A DNA stretch of 64,000 nt from CALINF01 sp039980455 (lineage in GTDB: Bacteria > Pseudomonadota > Gammaproteobacteria > Pseudomonadales > Halieaceae): positions 186,001 to 250,000 of the forward strand of contig JBDXCG010000003.1 of assembly GCA_039980455.1 (NCBI GenBank), read 5' to 3'. Within the stretch, counting starts at the first letter, position 1; every line of letters begins with the position of its first letter. Positions 25,796 to 35,026 of the stretch are shown piece by piece. Position numbers and translations under genes: made by a program. The notes under the pieces were generated by a model. It saw only the letters and a program-made list of their open reading frames with translations. It had not been told where the DNA came from and searched no databases.

Positions 25796-28057
25796 ATGAT
25801 TTCCAGGCACTTTTTCTTTTCTCTTTTTGTACTCATCCTTTCGTATGGCCCGCTTGCTAGCGGTACGGTCTATGCAGAGAAAGCCTTAGTTAAAACTCAG
25901 GGAGAGTTTCAAAAAGCCGTGGCGCGTGCTGAACCGGGTAGCACTATCGTACTGGCAAATGGAGTCTGGAAAGATTTCGAGATTCTTTTTGAAGGTAAAG
26001 GTACCGCTGAACAACCCATTACGCTTACCGCCGAGACTAAAGGGAAAGTTGTCATCTCCGGCCAATCTAATCTGCGGATAGCCGGTGAGCACCTAGTCGT
26101 GTCGGGTCTTGTCTTCAGAGATGGCTACACTCCTACCAATTCAGTTATCGCCTTTAGAAAGAACAAGGGTGAGCTTGCCAACTATTCCAGGGTAACTGAA
26201 ACAGTCATCGACAGTTTCAATAACCCAGAACGCTTCGAGATGGACTACTGGGTTGCCATGTATGGCAAACACAACCGCTATGATCACAACCACCTGGAGG
26301 GGAAGGGTAATAAGGGCGTGACTATGGCAGTGATTCTGAACTCGGAGGCGAGCCAGGAAAACCATCACCGAATTGATCACAACTATTTTGGCCCCCGATC
26401 TGTGCTGGGCTCTAATGGTGGCGAAACATTGCGAATAGGCACCAGCGCCTATTCGCTAACTAACTCTTTTACAGTAGTAGAAAATAACTACTTTGATCGC
26501 AGCAACGGAGAAGTGGAAATTGTTTCCGTAAAATCGGGGCGAAATCATCTGCGCGGTAACGTGTTCTATGAGTCTCAAGGTGGGCTTGCGCTACGTCATG
26601 GCAACGATAATCTCATCGAAGAGAATATATTCTTCGGTAATGGTGCGGCACACACTGGTGGCATCAGAGTAATTAACAAGCGTCAGACCATTCGCAATAA
26701 CTATTTGGAAGGTTTAACAGGATACCGTTTTGGTGGCGGGCTTGTTGTTATGAACGGTGTGCCCAACTCGCCTATCAATCGATACCATCAGGTGGAAGAG
26801 GCGCTGATTGAGAAAAACACATTGGTTAATGTTGACCATGTGCAGCTGGCGGCAGGTAGCGACGAGGAGCGCTCTGCGGTGCCGGTAAAGAGTGAGTTTA
26901 GTGATAACCTGATTTTCAATGAAGATAAGCACGACGTGTTCACTCTATTCGATGACATGAGTGGAATCAGTTTTAAGAATAATGTGTTGTATGAGGTAAA
27001 GAATCCTCAACTGACGCAGGGATTTAGTAGTCAGAAATTTGAAATGGTGCGTGGCTCTAATGGCTTGCTTGCTCCGAAGTCAGGAGAGCTTGACGGCGTA
27101 GGTGCTAAGAGAGACCTGGCTGTGCTAGATAAGAAACAGACTGGCGCGCAATGGTATCCAAAAACTGATTCGTCTATTAAGTTTGGTGTTGGTCGCACGA
27201 TTGATGTAAAACCCAATACACCAGCGTTACAGGACGCGATAGCGAAAGCGGAGGCGGGCGATACAATCCGTTTGGCGGCCGGTGATTACGGTGTTAGCAA
27301 AGTGTTGAAAATTGACAAGCCGTTGACACTAAGCGGTAAAGGCAGCGTGCGCATTGATTTTGAACGCTCGGCATTATTTGAGATCGTCGACGGTGGAAGT
27401 TTACAGCTAAAAGGCCTTTCTATATCTGGCGAAAAAGCCCCGGACAATGTGGGTAACTCAGTGATTCGCACAAGTCGCTATTCAATGTTGGTCAATTACC
27501 AAGTCAGCATTGAGAACTGCGAATTTTCCGACCTCGACGTCAACAAATCCTTTACTGTTTTTCAATCTGCCAAAAGCACCATGGCAGATAGCATCAATAT
27601 TGTAGATTCGAGTTTTCGCGACGTCACGGGCTCTATCCTCAAGTTAGATAGTGAATCTGATGACTATGGCATCTTTAATGCCGACTACGTTCGAATCAAG
27701 AATTCCAGTTTCACCAACATACAGGGTGCGGTAGTCGACCTTTATCGCGGCGGCACAGATGAGAGCACGTTTGGCCCTCATTTCTCCCTGACGGGCTCTA
27801 AGCTTCAAGCCGTGGGCACTGGCTCGAAGAACAAATCTGGGGCATCCGTTAACCTGCACGGAGTTCAGGTAGCGTCTATCAAAGACAATGAGTTCCTAGA
27901 CAGCGCGCCCATCAAATTATTTCATACGGTTGGTGATCCAGTGAGTGAAGTAACCGGAAACACTTTTGTCGCAACGTCAGCGCCTGAGGTGATTGAACTA
28001 CATAGTAAGAAAGAAAATACCGCGACGATAAGCGATAACATTGTGCGAAAAAAATAG
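25796..28057 (+). CDS. PL6-family alginate lyase, two-domain type
   Basis: 753 residues with a signal peptide (LFVLILSYGPLASGTVYA). The first right-handed beta-helix (about 28-400) holds the PL6 active site: VEIVSVKSGRN with Lys246 as base and GLALRHGND with Arg267 as acid. The 21-residue spacing equals that of chondroitinase B and AlyGC as I recall their numbering. The second, shorter beta-helix (about 455-750) begins DVKPNTPALQDAIAKAEAGDT, as in long exo-acting PL6 enzymes. It cleaves (1-4)-linked uronate chains by beta-elimination, releasing unsaturated uronates, probably in the periplasm or at the outer membrane. AGAGAAG precedes the ATG at 25796. Poly-guluronate versus poly-mannuronate preference cannot be read. 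Confidence 0.93.
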   Translation: MISRHFFFSLFVLILSYGPLASGTVYAEKALVKTQGEFQKAVARAEPGSTIVLANGVWKDFEILFEGKGTAEQPITLTAETKGKVVISGQSNLRIAGEHLVVSGLVFRDGYTPTNSVIAFRKNKGELANYSRVTETVIDSFNNPERFEMDYWVAMYGKHNRYDHNHLEGKGNKGVTMAVILNSEASQENHHRIDHNYFGPRSVLGSNGGETLRIGTSAYSLTNSFTVVENNYFDRSNGEVEIVSVKSGRNHLRGNVFYESQGGLALRHGNDNLIEENIFFGNGAAHTGGIRVINKRQTIRNNYLEGLTGYRFGGGLVVMNGVPNSPINRYHQVEEALIEKNTLVNVDHVQLAAGSDEERSAVPVKSEFSDNLIFNEDKHDVFTLFDDMSGISFKNNVLYEVKNPQLTQGFSSQKFEMVRGSNGLLAPKSGELDGVGAKRDLAVLDKKQTGAQWYPKTDSSIKFGVGRTIDVKPNTPALQDAIAKAEAGDTIRLAAGDYGVSKVLKIDKPLTLSGKGSVRIDFERSALFEIVDGGSLQLKGLSISGEKAPDNVGNSVIRTSRYSMLVNYQVSIENCEFSDLDVNKSFTVFQSAKSTMADSINIVDSSFRDVTGSILKLDSESDDYGIFNADYVRIKNSSFTNIQGAVVDLYRGGTDESTFGPHFSLTGSKLQAVGTGSKNKSGASVNLHGVQVASIKDNEFLDSAPIKLFHTVGDPVSEVTGNTFVATSAPEVIELHSKKENTATISDNIVRKK

Positions 28058-28059
28058 AG

Positions 28060-28089
28060 TTAGAACCGAACAAGGTAGTTAGGTTCTAA
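28060..28089. other. intercistronic hairpin between PL6 and kdgF
   Basis: TTAGAACC (28060-28067) pairs perfectly with GGTTCTAA (28082-28089) around a 14-base loop, beginning two bases after the PL6 stop codon. No T-run follows. It may stabilise the upstream mRNA segment or slow transcription. Confidence 0.5.
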
Positions 28090-28111
28090 TTCGCAGCTCG
28101 GAGTACACAAC

Positions 28112-28459
28112 ATGCAAACAGAAGCTTTTTTATCAGGGGCAGACACTCCAGTCGAAGTTGTCGATGAGGGTATTACTCGCCAAATGCTTGGCTTCAATGA
28201 TCAGATCATGATGGTTAAAGTCTGGTTTGAAGAGGGAGCTCAGGGCTACATTCATAGCCATGTTCACTCTCAGGTAACCTATATCGAGAGCGGGGTTTTT
28301 GATGTAACGGTGGGTACCGAGACTCGTACGCTGGTTACAGGAGACTGCTTTTTCATGGAGCCCTATGCTGAGCATGGCGCTATCTGCAAAGAAGCAGGCG
28401 TTCTTATAGATGTGTTTAGTCCGCATCGTGAAGATTTCCTTGAGGCTGACAAAGCATGA
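28112..28459 (+). CDS. kdgF: KdgF-type cupin, unsaturated uronate ring-opening enzyme
   Basis: 115 residues, a single small cupin. HSHVHSQVTYIESG (from His48) and EPYAEHGAICKEAG (His88) supply the metal-binding His and Gln residues of the KdgF family. KdgF converts 4,5-unsaturated mono-uronates from pectin or alginate lyases into the open-chain keto form, here 4-deoxy-L-erythro-5-hexoseulose uronate (DEH). The length is normal (about 110). There is no signal peptide, so it acts in the cytoplasm after uptake. CGGAG is about nine bases upstream. Its stop overlaps the start of the MFS permease by four bases (ATGA), so the two are coupled. Confidence 0.93.
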   Translation: MQTEAFLSGADTPVEVVDEGITRQMLGFNDQIMMVKVWFEEGAQGYIHSHVHSQVTYIESGVFDVTVGTETRTLVTGDCFFMEPYAEHGAICKEAGVLIDVFSPHREDFLEADKA

Positions 28460-29757
28460 AACTTAAGAATCTACGCTGGTGGGTAATAGCCCTGATCGCG
28501 CTGGCGACAATTATTAACTATATCGATCGTCAATCCCTGAATGTGCTCTGGCCAGCTATTTCCGCGGATCTATATCCCGACAAGACAGATGATGAGCGCA
28601 AAGAGATCTATGCGTTTATTTCTGTGGTGTTTGTTTTCTCTTACGCATTTGGACAAGCAATTTTCGGCAAGATTTTCGATTGGGTTGGTACGCGTATGGG
28701 TTTTGCGCTATCGATAGGAATTTGGTCAATCGCGACTGCCGCTCACGCTCTCGCTCGAGGCCTGGTTACCTTTAGCATCTTCCGCGCAATCTTGGGTGTT
28801 GCCGAAGCCGGCAACTGGCCGGGTGCCACAAAGGGAAATGCTGAGTGGTTCCCTACAAAGGAGCGCGCTCTCGCGCAGGGTATTTTCAATTCAGGTGCTG
28901 CGATAGGCGGAATAATCTCTATTCCACTGATCGCTTTCCTGACTGTCTACTTCAGTTGGCAGATGATCTTTGTTCTCGTTGGCCTTGTCGGGTTGCTATG
29001 GCTGATTCCCTGGTGGATTCTGGTTAAAGCTCCACCGCAGGAGCACCCGTGGATCACCGACGAGGAGCGAGAATATATTCTTACCGGGCAGCAAAATACC
29101 ACGTCGGACGATGAGAGCAGCCATGGGGATGGGTACAATCCTTCAACCACAGAAATGCTGTCTCGCAAGCAAAGTTGGGGGGTGATCATCTCCTCAGCCG
29201 CTATCGATCCCATCTGGTGGCTCTTTGTGTTCTGGATTCCCATTTATCTCTCCGAAGTGTACGCAATGGATGTGAAGACCATTGGTATCTATGGCTGGGT
29301 TCCTTACGTAGGGGCTATGTTGGGTGCTTGGTTTGGCGGGCTATTGGCGCAGAACAGGATTAAGGCAGGTTGGTCTGTTGATCGTACGCGCAAGTTCACT
29401 ATCACGTTGGGTTGTCTGACCATGTTGCCAACCCTGTTGGCGATGGCTGACCCAGGTGAGCCGGTGAATGCTGTACTACTGATGGCAGTGATTCTTTTCG
29501 GATTTCAAACCGCGATAGGAAACGTACAGACGCTGCCAAGTGATTTTTATGGCGGTAAAACGGTAGGCACGCTTGCAGGATTTGCTGGTATGGCAGCTAA
29601 GTTGGGGGCGGCGGCACTAACGTCACTGGTTCCCTGGCTTACTTCAGGCGGCAACTATACGCCCGCATTTGTTATCGGCGCTGGGCTGGCGGTTACAGCC
29701 ATGGCCAGTGTCTGGATCTTGTGTCCAAAGATTGAGCCTTTAAGGCCCAAGGCCTGA
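28456..29757 (+). CDS. MFS permease, hexuronate/anion:cation symporter (ACS) type
   Basis: 433 residues, 12 membrane segments. INYIDRQSLNVLWPAI in helix 1, GKIFDWVGTRMGFALSIGIWS in the loop 2-3 region, and GVAEAGNWPGATKGNAEWFP in helix 4-5 are diagnostic of ExuT-like ACS-family carriers. It should import unsaturated mono-uronate across the inner membrane with protons, delivering the KdgF substrate. A hydrophilic central loop (about 205-240) separates the two six-helix halves. It is coupled to kdgF by a four-base overlap and followed by two hairpins before the reductase gene. Confidence 0.92.
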   Translation: MKLKNLRWWVIALIALATIINYIDRQSLNVLWPAISADLYPDKTDDERKEIYAFISVVFVFSYAFGQAIFGKIFDWVGTRMGFALSIGIWSIATAAHALARGLVTFSIFRAILGVAEAGNWPGATKGNAEWFPTKERALAQGIFNSGAAIGGIISIPLIAFLTVYFSWQMIFVLVGLVGLLWLIPWWILVKAPPQEHPWITDEEREYILTGQQNTTSDDESSHGDGYNPSTTEMLSRKQSWGVIISSAAIDPIWWLFVFWIPIYLSEVYAMDVKTIGIYGWVPYVGAMLGAWFGGLLAQNRIKAGWSVDRTRKFTITLGCLTMLPTLLAMADPGEPVNAVLLMAVILFGFQTAIGNVQTLPSDFYGGKTVGTLAGFAGMAAKLGAAALTSLVPWLTSGGNYTPAFVIGAGLAVTAMASVWILCPKIEPLRPKA

Positions 29758-29767
29758 AAAGGTAAAG

Positions 29768-29847
29768 CTTACACATGAGTGTAAGTGGATAGGAATAGAA
29801 CAGCTTAGGTTAAGGAATTCCGGGGCATGAATCACTGCCCTGAATTC
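29768..29847. other. two intercistronic hairpins between MFS permease and reductase
   Basis: CTTACAC-ATGA-GTGTAAG (29768-29785) is a perfect 7-bp stem with a tetraloop. Downstream, GAATTC...GGGCA (from 29815) pairs with TGCCC...GAATTC (to 29847) around TGAATCAC. They fill most of the 130-base gap. Neither has a T-run; transcript segmentation or partial termination is the likely effect. Confidence 0.45.
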
Positions 29848-29887
29848 GCAGAAAACCGGGCTAAACACGTTATTTTAGGAGTAACAC

Positions 29888-30766
29888 ATGACTAAGCCTG
29901 TTATTGGTTTCATCGGACTCGGCCTCATGGGAGGCAATATGGTCGAGAACCTTCAGAATAGGGGATACCAGCTTAACGTACTGAACAGTAACAAAGAGTC
30001 TGTGCAGGCCGTCGTTGCCCGTGGAGGATCAGTCGTTGATTCACCGGCCGAAATGGCTGCTGCTTCCGACATTGTGATGCTCTGCGTGACTACGTCAGAA
30101 GTGGTTGAGTCCTTGATTTATGGTGATGACGGGATACTAGCTGGCATTAAGGAAGGGGCAGTTGTTATCGATTTTGGCACGTCTATTCCAGCGTCAACAC
30201 GAAAAATCGGTGCGGATCTTGCGAAGAAGGGTGCAGGCATGATCGATGCAGCACTTGGCCGAACGCCGGCTCATGCAAAGGATGGATTACTTAACATTAT
30301 GTCAGCAGGTGACGCTGACACATTTGAGAAAGTGAAGTCGCTTTTAGAAGAGCAAGGTGAGAATGTGTTTTACCTTGGGCCCCTTGGTGCGGGTCATACG
30401 ACCAAGCTAATCAATAACTTCATGGGGATGACAACCGTTTGTGCCATGTCGCAGGCGTTCGCCGTGGCAGATCGAGCAGGTGTGGACAGACAACAGCTTT
30501 TTGACATCATGTCAGCGGGCCCCTCTAACTCCCCCTTCATGCAGTTTTGCAAGAACTACGCAGTGGATGACGTCAGCGACCTGGGTTTTTCGATCGCCAA
30601 CGCAAACAAGGATTTAGGCTACTTTCTTGAAATGGTCAATGAGTTGGGAACGCGTGCGGAGATAGCCGAAGGTACGTCAGCCAACCTGCAGGCCGCCGTT
30701 GATGCTGGAATGGGTAACGGCAACGTTCCGGAAATTTTTGACTACTTCCTCAAACTCGAAAAGTAA
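29888..30766 (+). CDS. 3-hydroxyisobutyrate-dehydrogenase-family reductase, probable DEH reductase
   Basis: 292 residues. GFIGLGLMGGNMVENL is the N-terminal dinucleotide-binding motif with the GLGxMG signature; CVTTSEVVESLIYG and DFGTSIPASTRKIG follow. GAGHTTKLINNFM carries the conserved catalytic Lys. The family includes tartronate semialdehyde and hydroxyisobutyrate dehydrogenases, and members in Vibrio-type alginate operons reduce DEH to 2-keto-3-deoxygluconate (KDG). Between an ACS permease and a KDG kinase that reaction is the best fit. Cofactor preference is not clear from sequence. AGGAG lies seven bases before the ATG. The kinase begins 13 bases after its stop, so these two form one unit. 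Confidence 0.9.
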   Translation: MTKPVIGFIGLGLMGGNMVENLQNRGYQLNVLNSNKESVQAVVARGGSVVDSPAEMAAASDIVMLCVTTSEVVESLIYGDDGILAGIKEGAVVIDFGTSIPASTRKIGADLAKKGAGMIDAALGRTPAHAKDGLLNIMSAGDADTFEKVKSLLEEQGENVFYLGPLGAGHTTKLINNFMGMTTVCAMSQAFAVADRAGVDRQQLFDIMSAGPSNSPFMQFCKNYAVDDVSDLGFSIANANKDLGYFLEMVNELGTRAEIAEGTSANLQAAVDAGMGNGNVPEIFDYFLKLEK

Positions 30767-30779
30767 CGACAGGTTGAGC

Positions 30780-31718
30780 ATGGCGCCGCGCATCGCATTA
30801 ATCGGTGAGTGCATGTTGGAGCTTACTAGGCAAGCGGGTGAGCCTAGTGATCGCTCTCTGCCAATGAATATGTCCTATGGCGGTGACACGCTCAACGCCG
30901 CTGTCTATCTTGCCCGCCAGGGTGTTGCGGTTGACTATGTGACAGCCTTGGGTGATGACCCCATGAGCGGTTGGATGGTGGACCAGTGGCGCGCTGAAGG
31001 TGTTGGTTGCGACCTCATTGAGTATCAAAAGAACGCCGTACCAGGCATGTATCTAGTTGAAACAGACGATGTGGGTGAGCGCTCTTTCTATTACTGGCGA
31101 GACAGTGCGCCAGCACGCTACTTGTTCGATGATGCAGCCTCTGTTGATCAACTTTTCGAACGGCTCGCAGACCACGCCTTTGTTTGTCTTTCTGGAATCT
31201 CCCTCGCTATTTATAGTGAGTCCTCAAGACAGCGTCTCTTTGCCAAGTTGAAGGACTACCGAGCTAAGGGGGGCAAGGTAGTGTTTGATAGTAACTATCG
31301 TCCCAAGCTTTGGCCTAGCGTGCTAGTTGCGCGACAAAACTATGAGTCGATGTATCGCCTCACAGATATAGCCTTACCTACTATTGAAGACGAACAACAG
31401 GTATTTGGTGACTCGGATCAGAATGCCATTATCGAACGTCTACAGTCGTGGGGTGTTCAGGAGATAGGTCTGAAAATGGGCCCACAGGGTTGTTTGACTG
31501 TAACCCAGCGAGCGCAAGAGTTGGTTGCAGCCAAGCGCGTGACTGTGGTCGACACAACGTCAGCGGGTGATTCATTCAATGCAGGCTATCTGGCGGCGCG
31601 GATGAAGGGTTTGCTAGTAACAGACGCCGCTACAGCTGGTCACCAATTGGCATCGGTGGTGATTCAGCATCCCGGTGCAATCATTCCTATTGAGAAAATG
31701 CCACCTTTGCCAGCTTAG
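30780..31718 (+). CDS. kdgK: 2-keto-3-deoxygluconate kinase (PfkB family)
   Basis: 312 residues from ATG at 30780, the first start after the reductase stop; the frame is open upstream only inside the reductase gene. IALIGECMLELTRQ and MSYGGDTLNAAVYLARQG match the sugar-binding N-terminus of KDG kinases (E-x-M and GGDxxN). VVDTTSAGDSFNAGYLAARM is the PfkB signature 2 with the catalytic Asp of the GAGD/SAGD anion hole. It phosphorylates KDG to KDPG, which an aldolase (not in this window) would split to pyruvate and glyceraldehyde 3-phosphate. The length is standard. Confidence 0.93.
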   Translation: MAPRIALIGECMLELTRQAGEPSDRSLPMNMSYGGDTLNAAVYLARQGVAVDYVTALGDDPMSGWMVDQWRAEGVGCDLIEYQKNAVPGMYLVETDDVGERSFYYWRDSAPARYLFDDAASVDQLFERLADHAFVCLSGISLAIYSESSRQRLFAKLKDYRAKGGKVVFDSNYRPKLWPSVLVARQNYESMYRLTDIALPTIEDEQQVFGDSDQNAIIERLQSWGVQEIGLKMGPQGCLTVTQRAQELVAAKRVTVVDTTSAGDSFNAGYLAARMKGLLVTDAATAGHQLASVVIQHPGAIIPIEKMPPLPA

Positions 31719-31805
31719 GCGCATTACCAGCCTCATGGGCTTATCTGGTTTGCCTTGGTGCTAACCACTACCGTATGCTTTTTAGAACTCGTATGTATCG
31801 ATGAG

Positions 31806-34061
31806 ATGAAGATGACGACGAAAAAATATCTAACATTACTTATTACGATAGTTGCACTTGCGATCTCTTCGGGAGCGCAATCGGAAGGCCACCCCAAGCT
31901 GCTATTGACGAAAGCTGGTGTGGAGAATATCAGGAGCCAGCTGGGTACGGTTCCTTTGTTTGATGCCTCTCTCCAAAGCGCCAAGGAGATGGTTGACGCA
32001 GAGATTGCGCTGGGAATTGATACACCGATCCCAAAAGATTTTTCTGGTGGCTATACGCACCAGAAGCATAAACGCAACTATCAGGTCGCACAGACCGCCG
32101 GCGTTCTATTTCAATTGCTGCAGGATGAGCAGTATGCCCAATACGTACGCGACATGTTGTTCCAATACGCCGCGATGTATAAGGACTTGCCGCTACATCC
32201 GCAAGAGCGATCCTATGCGCGAGGAAAGCTGTTTTGGCAATGTCTGAACGAGAGTGTTTGGTTAGTGTCTATGAGCCAGGCTTATGATGCTATTTACGAC
32301 TGGCTCTCAGCTGAGGAGCGCAAGCAGCTTGAGGAGCAGCTGTTTCGACCCTACGCAGATTTTATATCCAACGAAAATACTCAGTTCTTTAACCGCGTTC
32401 ACAATCACAGTACCTGGGCTACCGCCGCTGTGGGCATGATTGGACTCGTTATGGACGACGAGGAGTTGATTGAGCGTGCTCTGTACGGCGCAAAAGATGC
32501 TGCAGGCCTGAATTTCGATCTTACGGACAATGATGGTGGATTTATCAGGGTTCGCGGTGAGCAGCCCGGCTTTCTCTCTAATCTGGATGCGCCGTTTTCT
32601 CCAGACGGGTACTTCACAGAAGGACCTTATTATCAGCGCTACGCCATGTACCCCTTTCTGGTTTTTGCCCGTGCTATGGACAACGTGAGGCCCGAGATGG
32701 AAGTCCTGCAGTATAAAGATGGGGTGTTACTAAAAGCAGTAGATGTGCTACTAAATCTTACGGATGCCGATGGTGAATTCTTCACGCTTAACGATGCTCA
32801 GAAAGGAATGTCCTATTACACCCCTAGCCTCGTAGCGGCTCTGGATATGGCCTACTACTACGGCGGCGAAAACCCCCAGTTGTTGAGCATTGCCGAAAAG
32901 CAGGGATCGGTGCTGTTGGACGAGGCGGGCCTTTCAGTCGCTCTTGGGGTTCGAGATGGCAAAGCGGTTCCATTCAAGAAGAGCTCCATGAACCTCGGTG
33001 ATGGTGCAGATGGAAAGCAGGGCGGGGTAGCTGTCCTGCGCTCTGGCGACGAAGATATATCCCTGGTTTTTAAGTACTCGGCACAAGGGCTTAGCCACGG
33101 GCACTATGACAAGCTGTCGTTCTCGTTGTTTGAACAGGGCGATGAAATACTGCAGGACTACGGGATGGTGCGTTTTGTTAACATCCAGAAAAAGGGTGGC
33201 GGCAATTATCTTCCTGAGAATAAGACCTGGGCTAAGCAAACTATTGCCCACAATGCGCTCACTTTGAATGAGACCTCTCACTTTGGTGGGATCTACGAGA
33301 CAGGTAGTAAGCACCATTCGCAGTTGCACTTTTTTGATGCATCCAGAGATGATGTCCAGATAGCGAGTGCGCGGGAGAGTAATGCTTATCCCGGTACGGT
33401 AATGCTTCGTACAATGGCGGTCATCAAAACGGAAGGCTTCGAAAAACCTTTTGTGTTGGATCTCATGAAAGTGTCGTCTGCGTCTGCCAACCAGTATGAC
33501 CTCCCATTTTATTTCATGGGGCAACTCATCGACACAAGCTTTGATTATGAAGCGCCGGGCAGTCTCGAGTTGTTGGGGAGTAAAAACGGCTATCAGCATT
33601 TGTATCTCGAGGGTAGCGGCGCCTCGTCCTCAGGCAACGCTTCTCTGACCTGGTTGGCGAATGACAAGTTTTATACTCTGACGACCGTTGCGAATTCATC
33701 TGATGAGCTTATTTTTTCGCGCTTGGGCGCGCGTGATCCAGACTTTAATCTGCGCAGAGATGCAGCGTTCATGATCCGGCGCAAGAATGCCGAAGATACC
33801 GTTTTTGCGACAGTCATCGAGCCACACGGTAGCTACAATCCGGTTTCAGAGTTGTCTCTGAACGCTAACAGCAGCATAGCAAAGCTAGATATTCTGCATG
33901 ACGACCAGAGCTATACCGCGATAGCCCTTGAGGGTGTGCAGGGCGAGCAGAGAATCTTCATTCTCTCTAATGAGGATCCTTCATCGGATGAGCAGCATCA
34001 GTTAAAGTTGGATGGGAAGGTATACAAGTGGACAGGTCCGTATTACTTCTCCAATCACTAG
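31806..34061 (+). CDS. PL17-family oligoalginate lyase (exo-type)
   Basis: About 751 residues from ATG at 31806; Met 31812 also fits. A signal peptide (YLTLLITIVALAISSGAQS) precedes EGHPKLLL. An all-helical (alpha/alpha)-toroid N-terminal domain contains VHNHSTWATAAVGM (Asn200, His201) and TEGPYYQRYAMYPF (Tyr276). The C-terminal heparinase-II/III-like beta-sheet domain contains QGLSHGHYDKLSFSLF and NKTWAKQTIAHNALTLNETSH. These are the catalytic Asn/His/Tyr regions of PL17. It releases unsaturated monouronates from oligoalginate, feeding the permease. The His201-to-Tyr276 distance exceeds the reference enzyme's by about 19 residues. A TGGT-N4-ACCA site (31756-31767) lies upstream and may be an operator. 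Confidence 0.93.
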   Translation: MKMTTKKYLTLLITIVALAISSGAQSEGHPKLLLTKAGVENIRSQLGTVPLFDASLQSAKEMVDAEIALGIDTPIPKDFSGGYTHQKHKRNYQVAQTAGVLFQLLQDEQYAQYVRDMLFQYAAMYKDLPLHPQERSYARGKLFWQCLNESVWLVSMSQAYDAIYDWLSAEERKQLEEQLFRPYADFISNENTQFFNRVHNHSTWATAAVGMIGLVMDDEELIERALYGAKDAAGLNFDLTDNDGGFIRVRGEQPGFLSNLDAPFSPDGYFTEGPYYQRYAMYPFLVFARAMDNVRPEMEVLQYKDGVLLKAVDVLLNLTDADGEFFTLNDAQKGMSYYTPSLVAALDMAYYYGGENPQLLSIAEKQGSVLLDEAGLSVALGVRDGKAVPFKKSSMNLGDGADGKQGGVAVLRSGDEDISLVFKYSAQGLSHGHYDKLSFSLFEQGDEILQDYGMVRFVNIQKKGGGNYLPENKTWAKQTIAHNALTLNETSHFGGIYETGSKHHSQLHFFDASRDDVQIASARESNAYPGTVMLRTMAVIKTEGFEKPFVLDLMKVSSASANQYDLPFYFMGQLIDTSFDYEAPGSLELLGSKNGYQHLYLEGSGASSSGNASLTWLANDKFYTLTTVANSSDELIFSRLGARDPDFNLRRDAAFMIRRKNAEDTVFATVIEPHGSYNPVSELSLNANSSIAKLDILHDDQSYTAIALEGVQGEQRIFILSNEDPSSDEQHQLKLDGKVYKWTGPYYFSNH

Positions 34062-34170
34062 TTAATCAAGCATCTGCCGAGATTGTGCTGGCGCTGTCTG
34101 GATATGATTTTCAGTAAGAAATTGATGCGCATGTGTTAACTTGTTGGGATTCTCCTTATAGAGCTCGCTC

Positions 34171-34983
34171 ATGATTGCTTTAGTCCCCATAGTGGCCGCG
34201 CTACTCGCGTTCGGTTCTTACTTTCTATATAAGCGATGGCGAGATCAGTCGCTACGTAACAGACCATTCTCGGCGGATTGGCTTGCGATCGTAGAAAACC
34301 GTTTACCGATATACGCCGCGCTCCCACCGCAGGAGCAGTCGCAGCTGCTGGAGCGGATCAAGTTTTTCATCGATCGAAAAGAATTCTATGGGTGCGCAGG
34401 ACTGGCAATTACGGACGAGATGCGCGTGACTATTGCGGCGGAGGCGTGCCTGCTATTACTCAATAAGGGGAGGCCGGTCTATCCCAAGCTAACAGCGATT
34501 TTGGTCTATCCAACGGCTTTTCAAGTGGAGCGAGAGCAACACCAAACTGATGGCACTATCGCATCGGGTGCTCAGGGAATGCTGGGTGAATCCTGGGATA
34601 ACGGTAGAGTGATTCTTTCGTGGGATGATGTGGAGAAAGGGGCGAGAGACTTTACTGATGGTCACAACGTAGTACTACATGAGTTTGCTCACCAGTTGGA
34701 TGCCGAATCCGGGTCGACCAACGGTGCACCTCCACTTCGTCGAAATAGCTATTCAGTATGGGCTAAAGTTCTCTCTGATAACTTCGAAGATCTGGATGCC
34801 AGAAGCAGGGCAGGGCTTAAAACAGTAATGGACGACTACGGCACAACAAACCCCGCCGAGTTCTTTGCAGTGGCCACCGAGACCTTCTTTGAGAAGCCCC
34901 ATCAGTTAGAGCAGAAGCGCCCTGAACTGTATGAAGAGTTGAGAACCTACTATCAACTCGACCCGAGAGATTGGCACAACTAG
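34171..34983 (+). CDS. mtfA: MtfA-like zinc metallopeptidase (M90)
   Basis: 270 residues. A single N-terminal membrane helix (IALVPIVAALLAFGSYFLYKRW) anchors a cytosolic domain. NVVLHEFAHQLDAESG has the HExxH zinc motif and NPAEFFAVATETFFEKP the third ligand Glu, as in the MtfA/M90 family. E. coli MtfA affects glucose phosphotransferase expression by sequestering Mlc (established for E. coli), but many bacteria lack Mlc, so the role here is open. E. coli MtfA lacks the membrane helix seen here. It follows the PL17 gene by 109 bases; whether it belongs to the alginate unit is uncertain. Confidence 0.88.
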   Translation: MIALVPIVAALLAFGSYFLYKRWRDQSLRNRPFSADWLAIVENRLPIYAALPPQEQSQLLERIKFFIDRKEFYGCAGLAITDEMRVTIAAEACLLLLNKGRPVYPKLTAILVYPTAFQVEREQHQTDGTIASGAQGMLGESWDNGRVILSWDDVEKGARDFTDGHNVVLHEFAHQLDAESGSTNGAPPLRRNSYSVWAKVLSDNFEDLDARSRAGLKTVMDDYGTTNPAEFFAVATETFFEKPHQLEQKRPELYEELRTYYQLDPRDWHN

Positions 34984-35026
34984 CGAGCGGGTACTTTGTA
35001 TTTCGGGCACTGAGCCTTCGAAGGTA

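Noticed and set aside
34171..34983. MtfA-like gene as part of the alginate pathway
   Set aside because: Position alone suggests it; the protein has no link to uronate metabolism and a 109-base gap precedes it.
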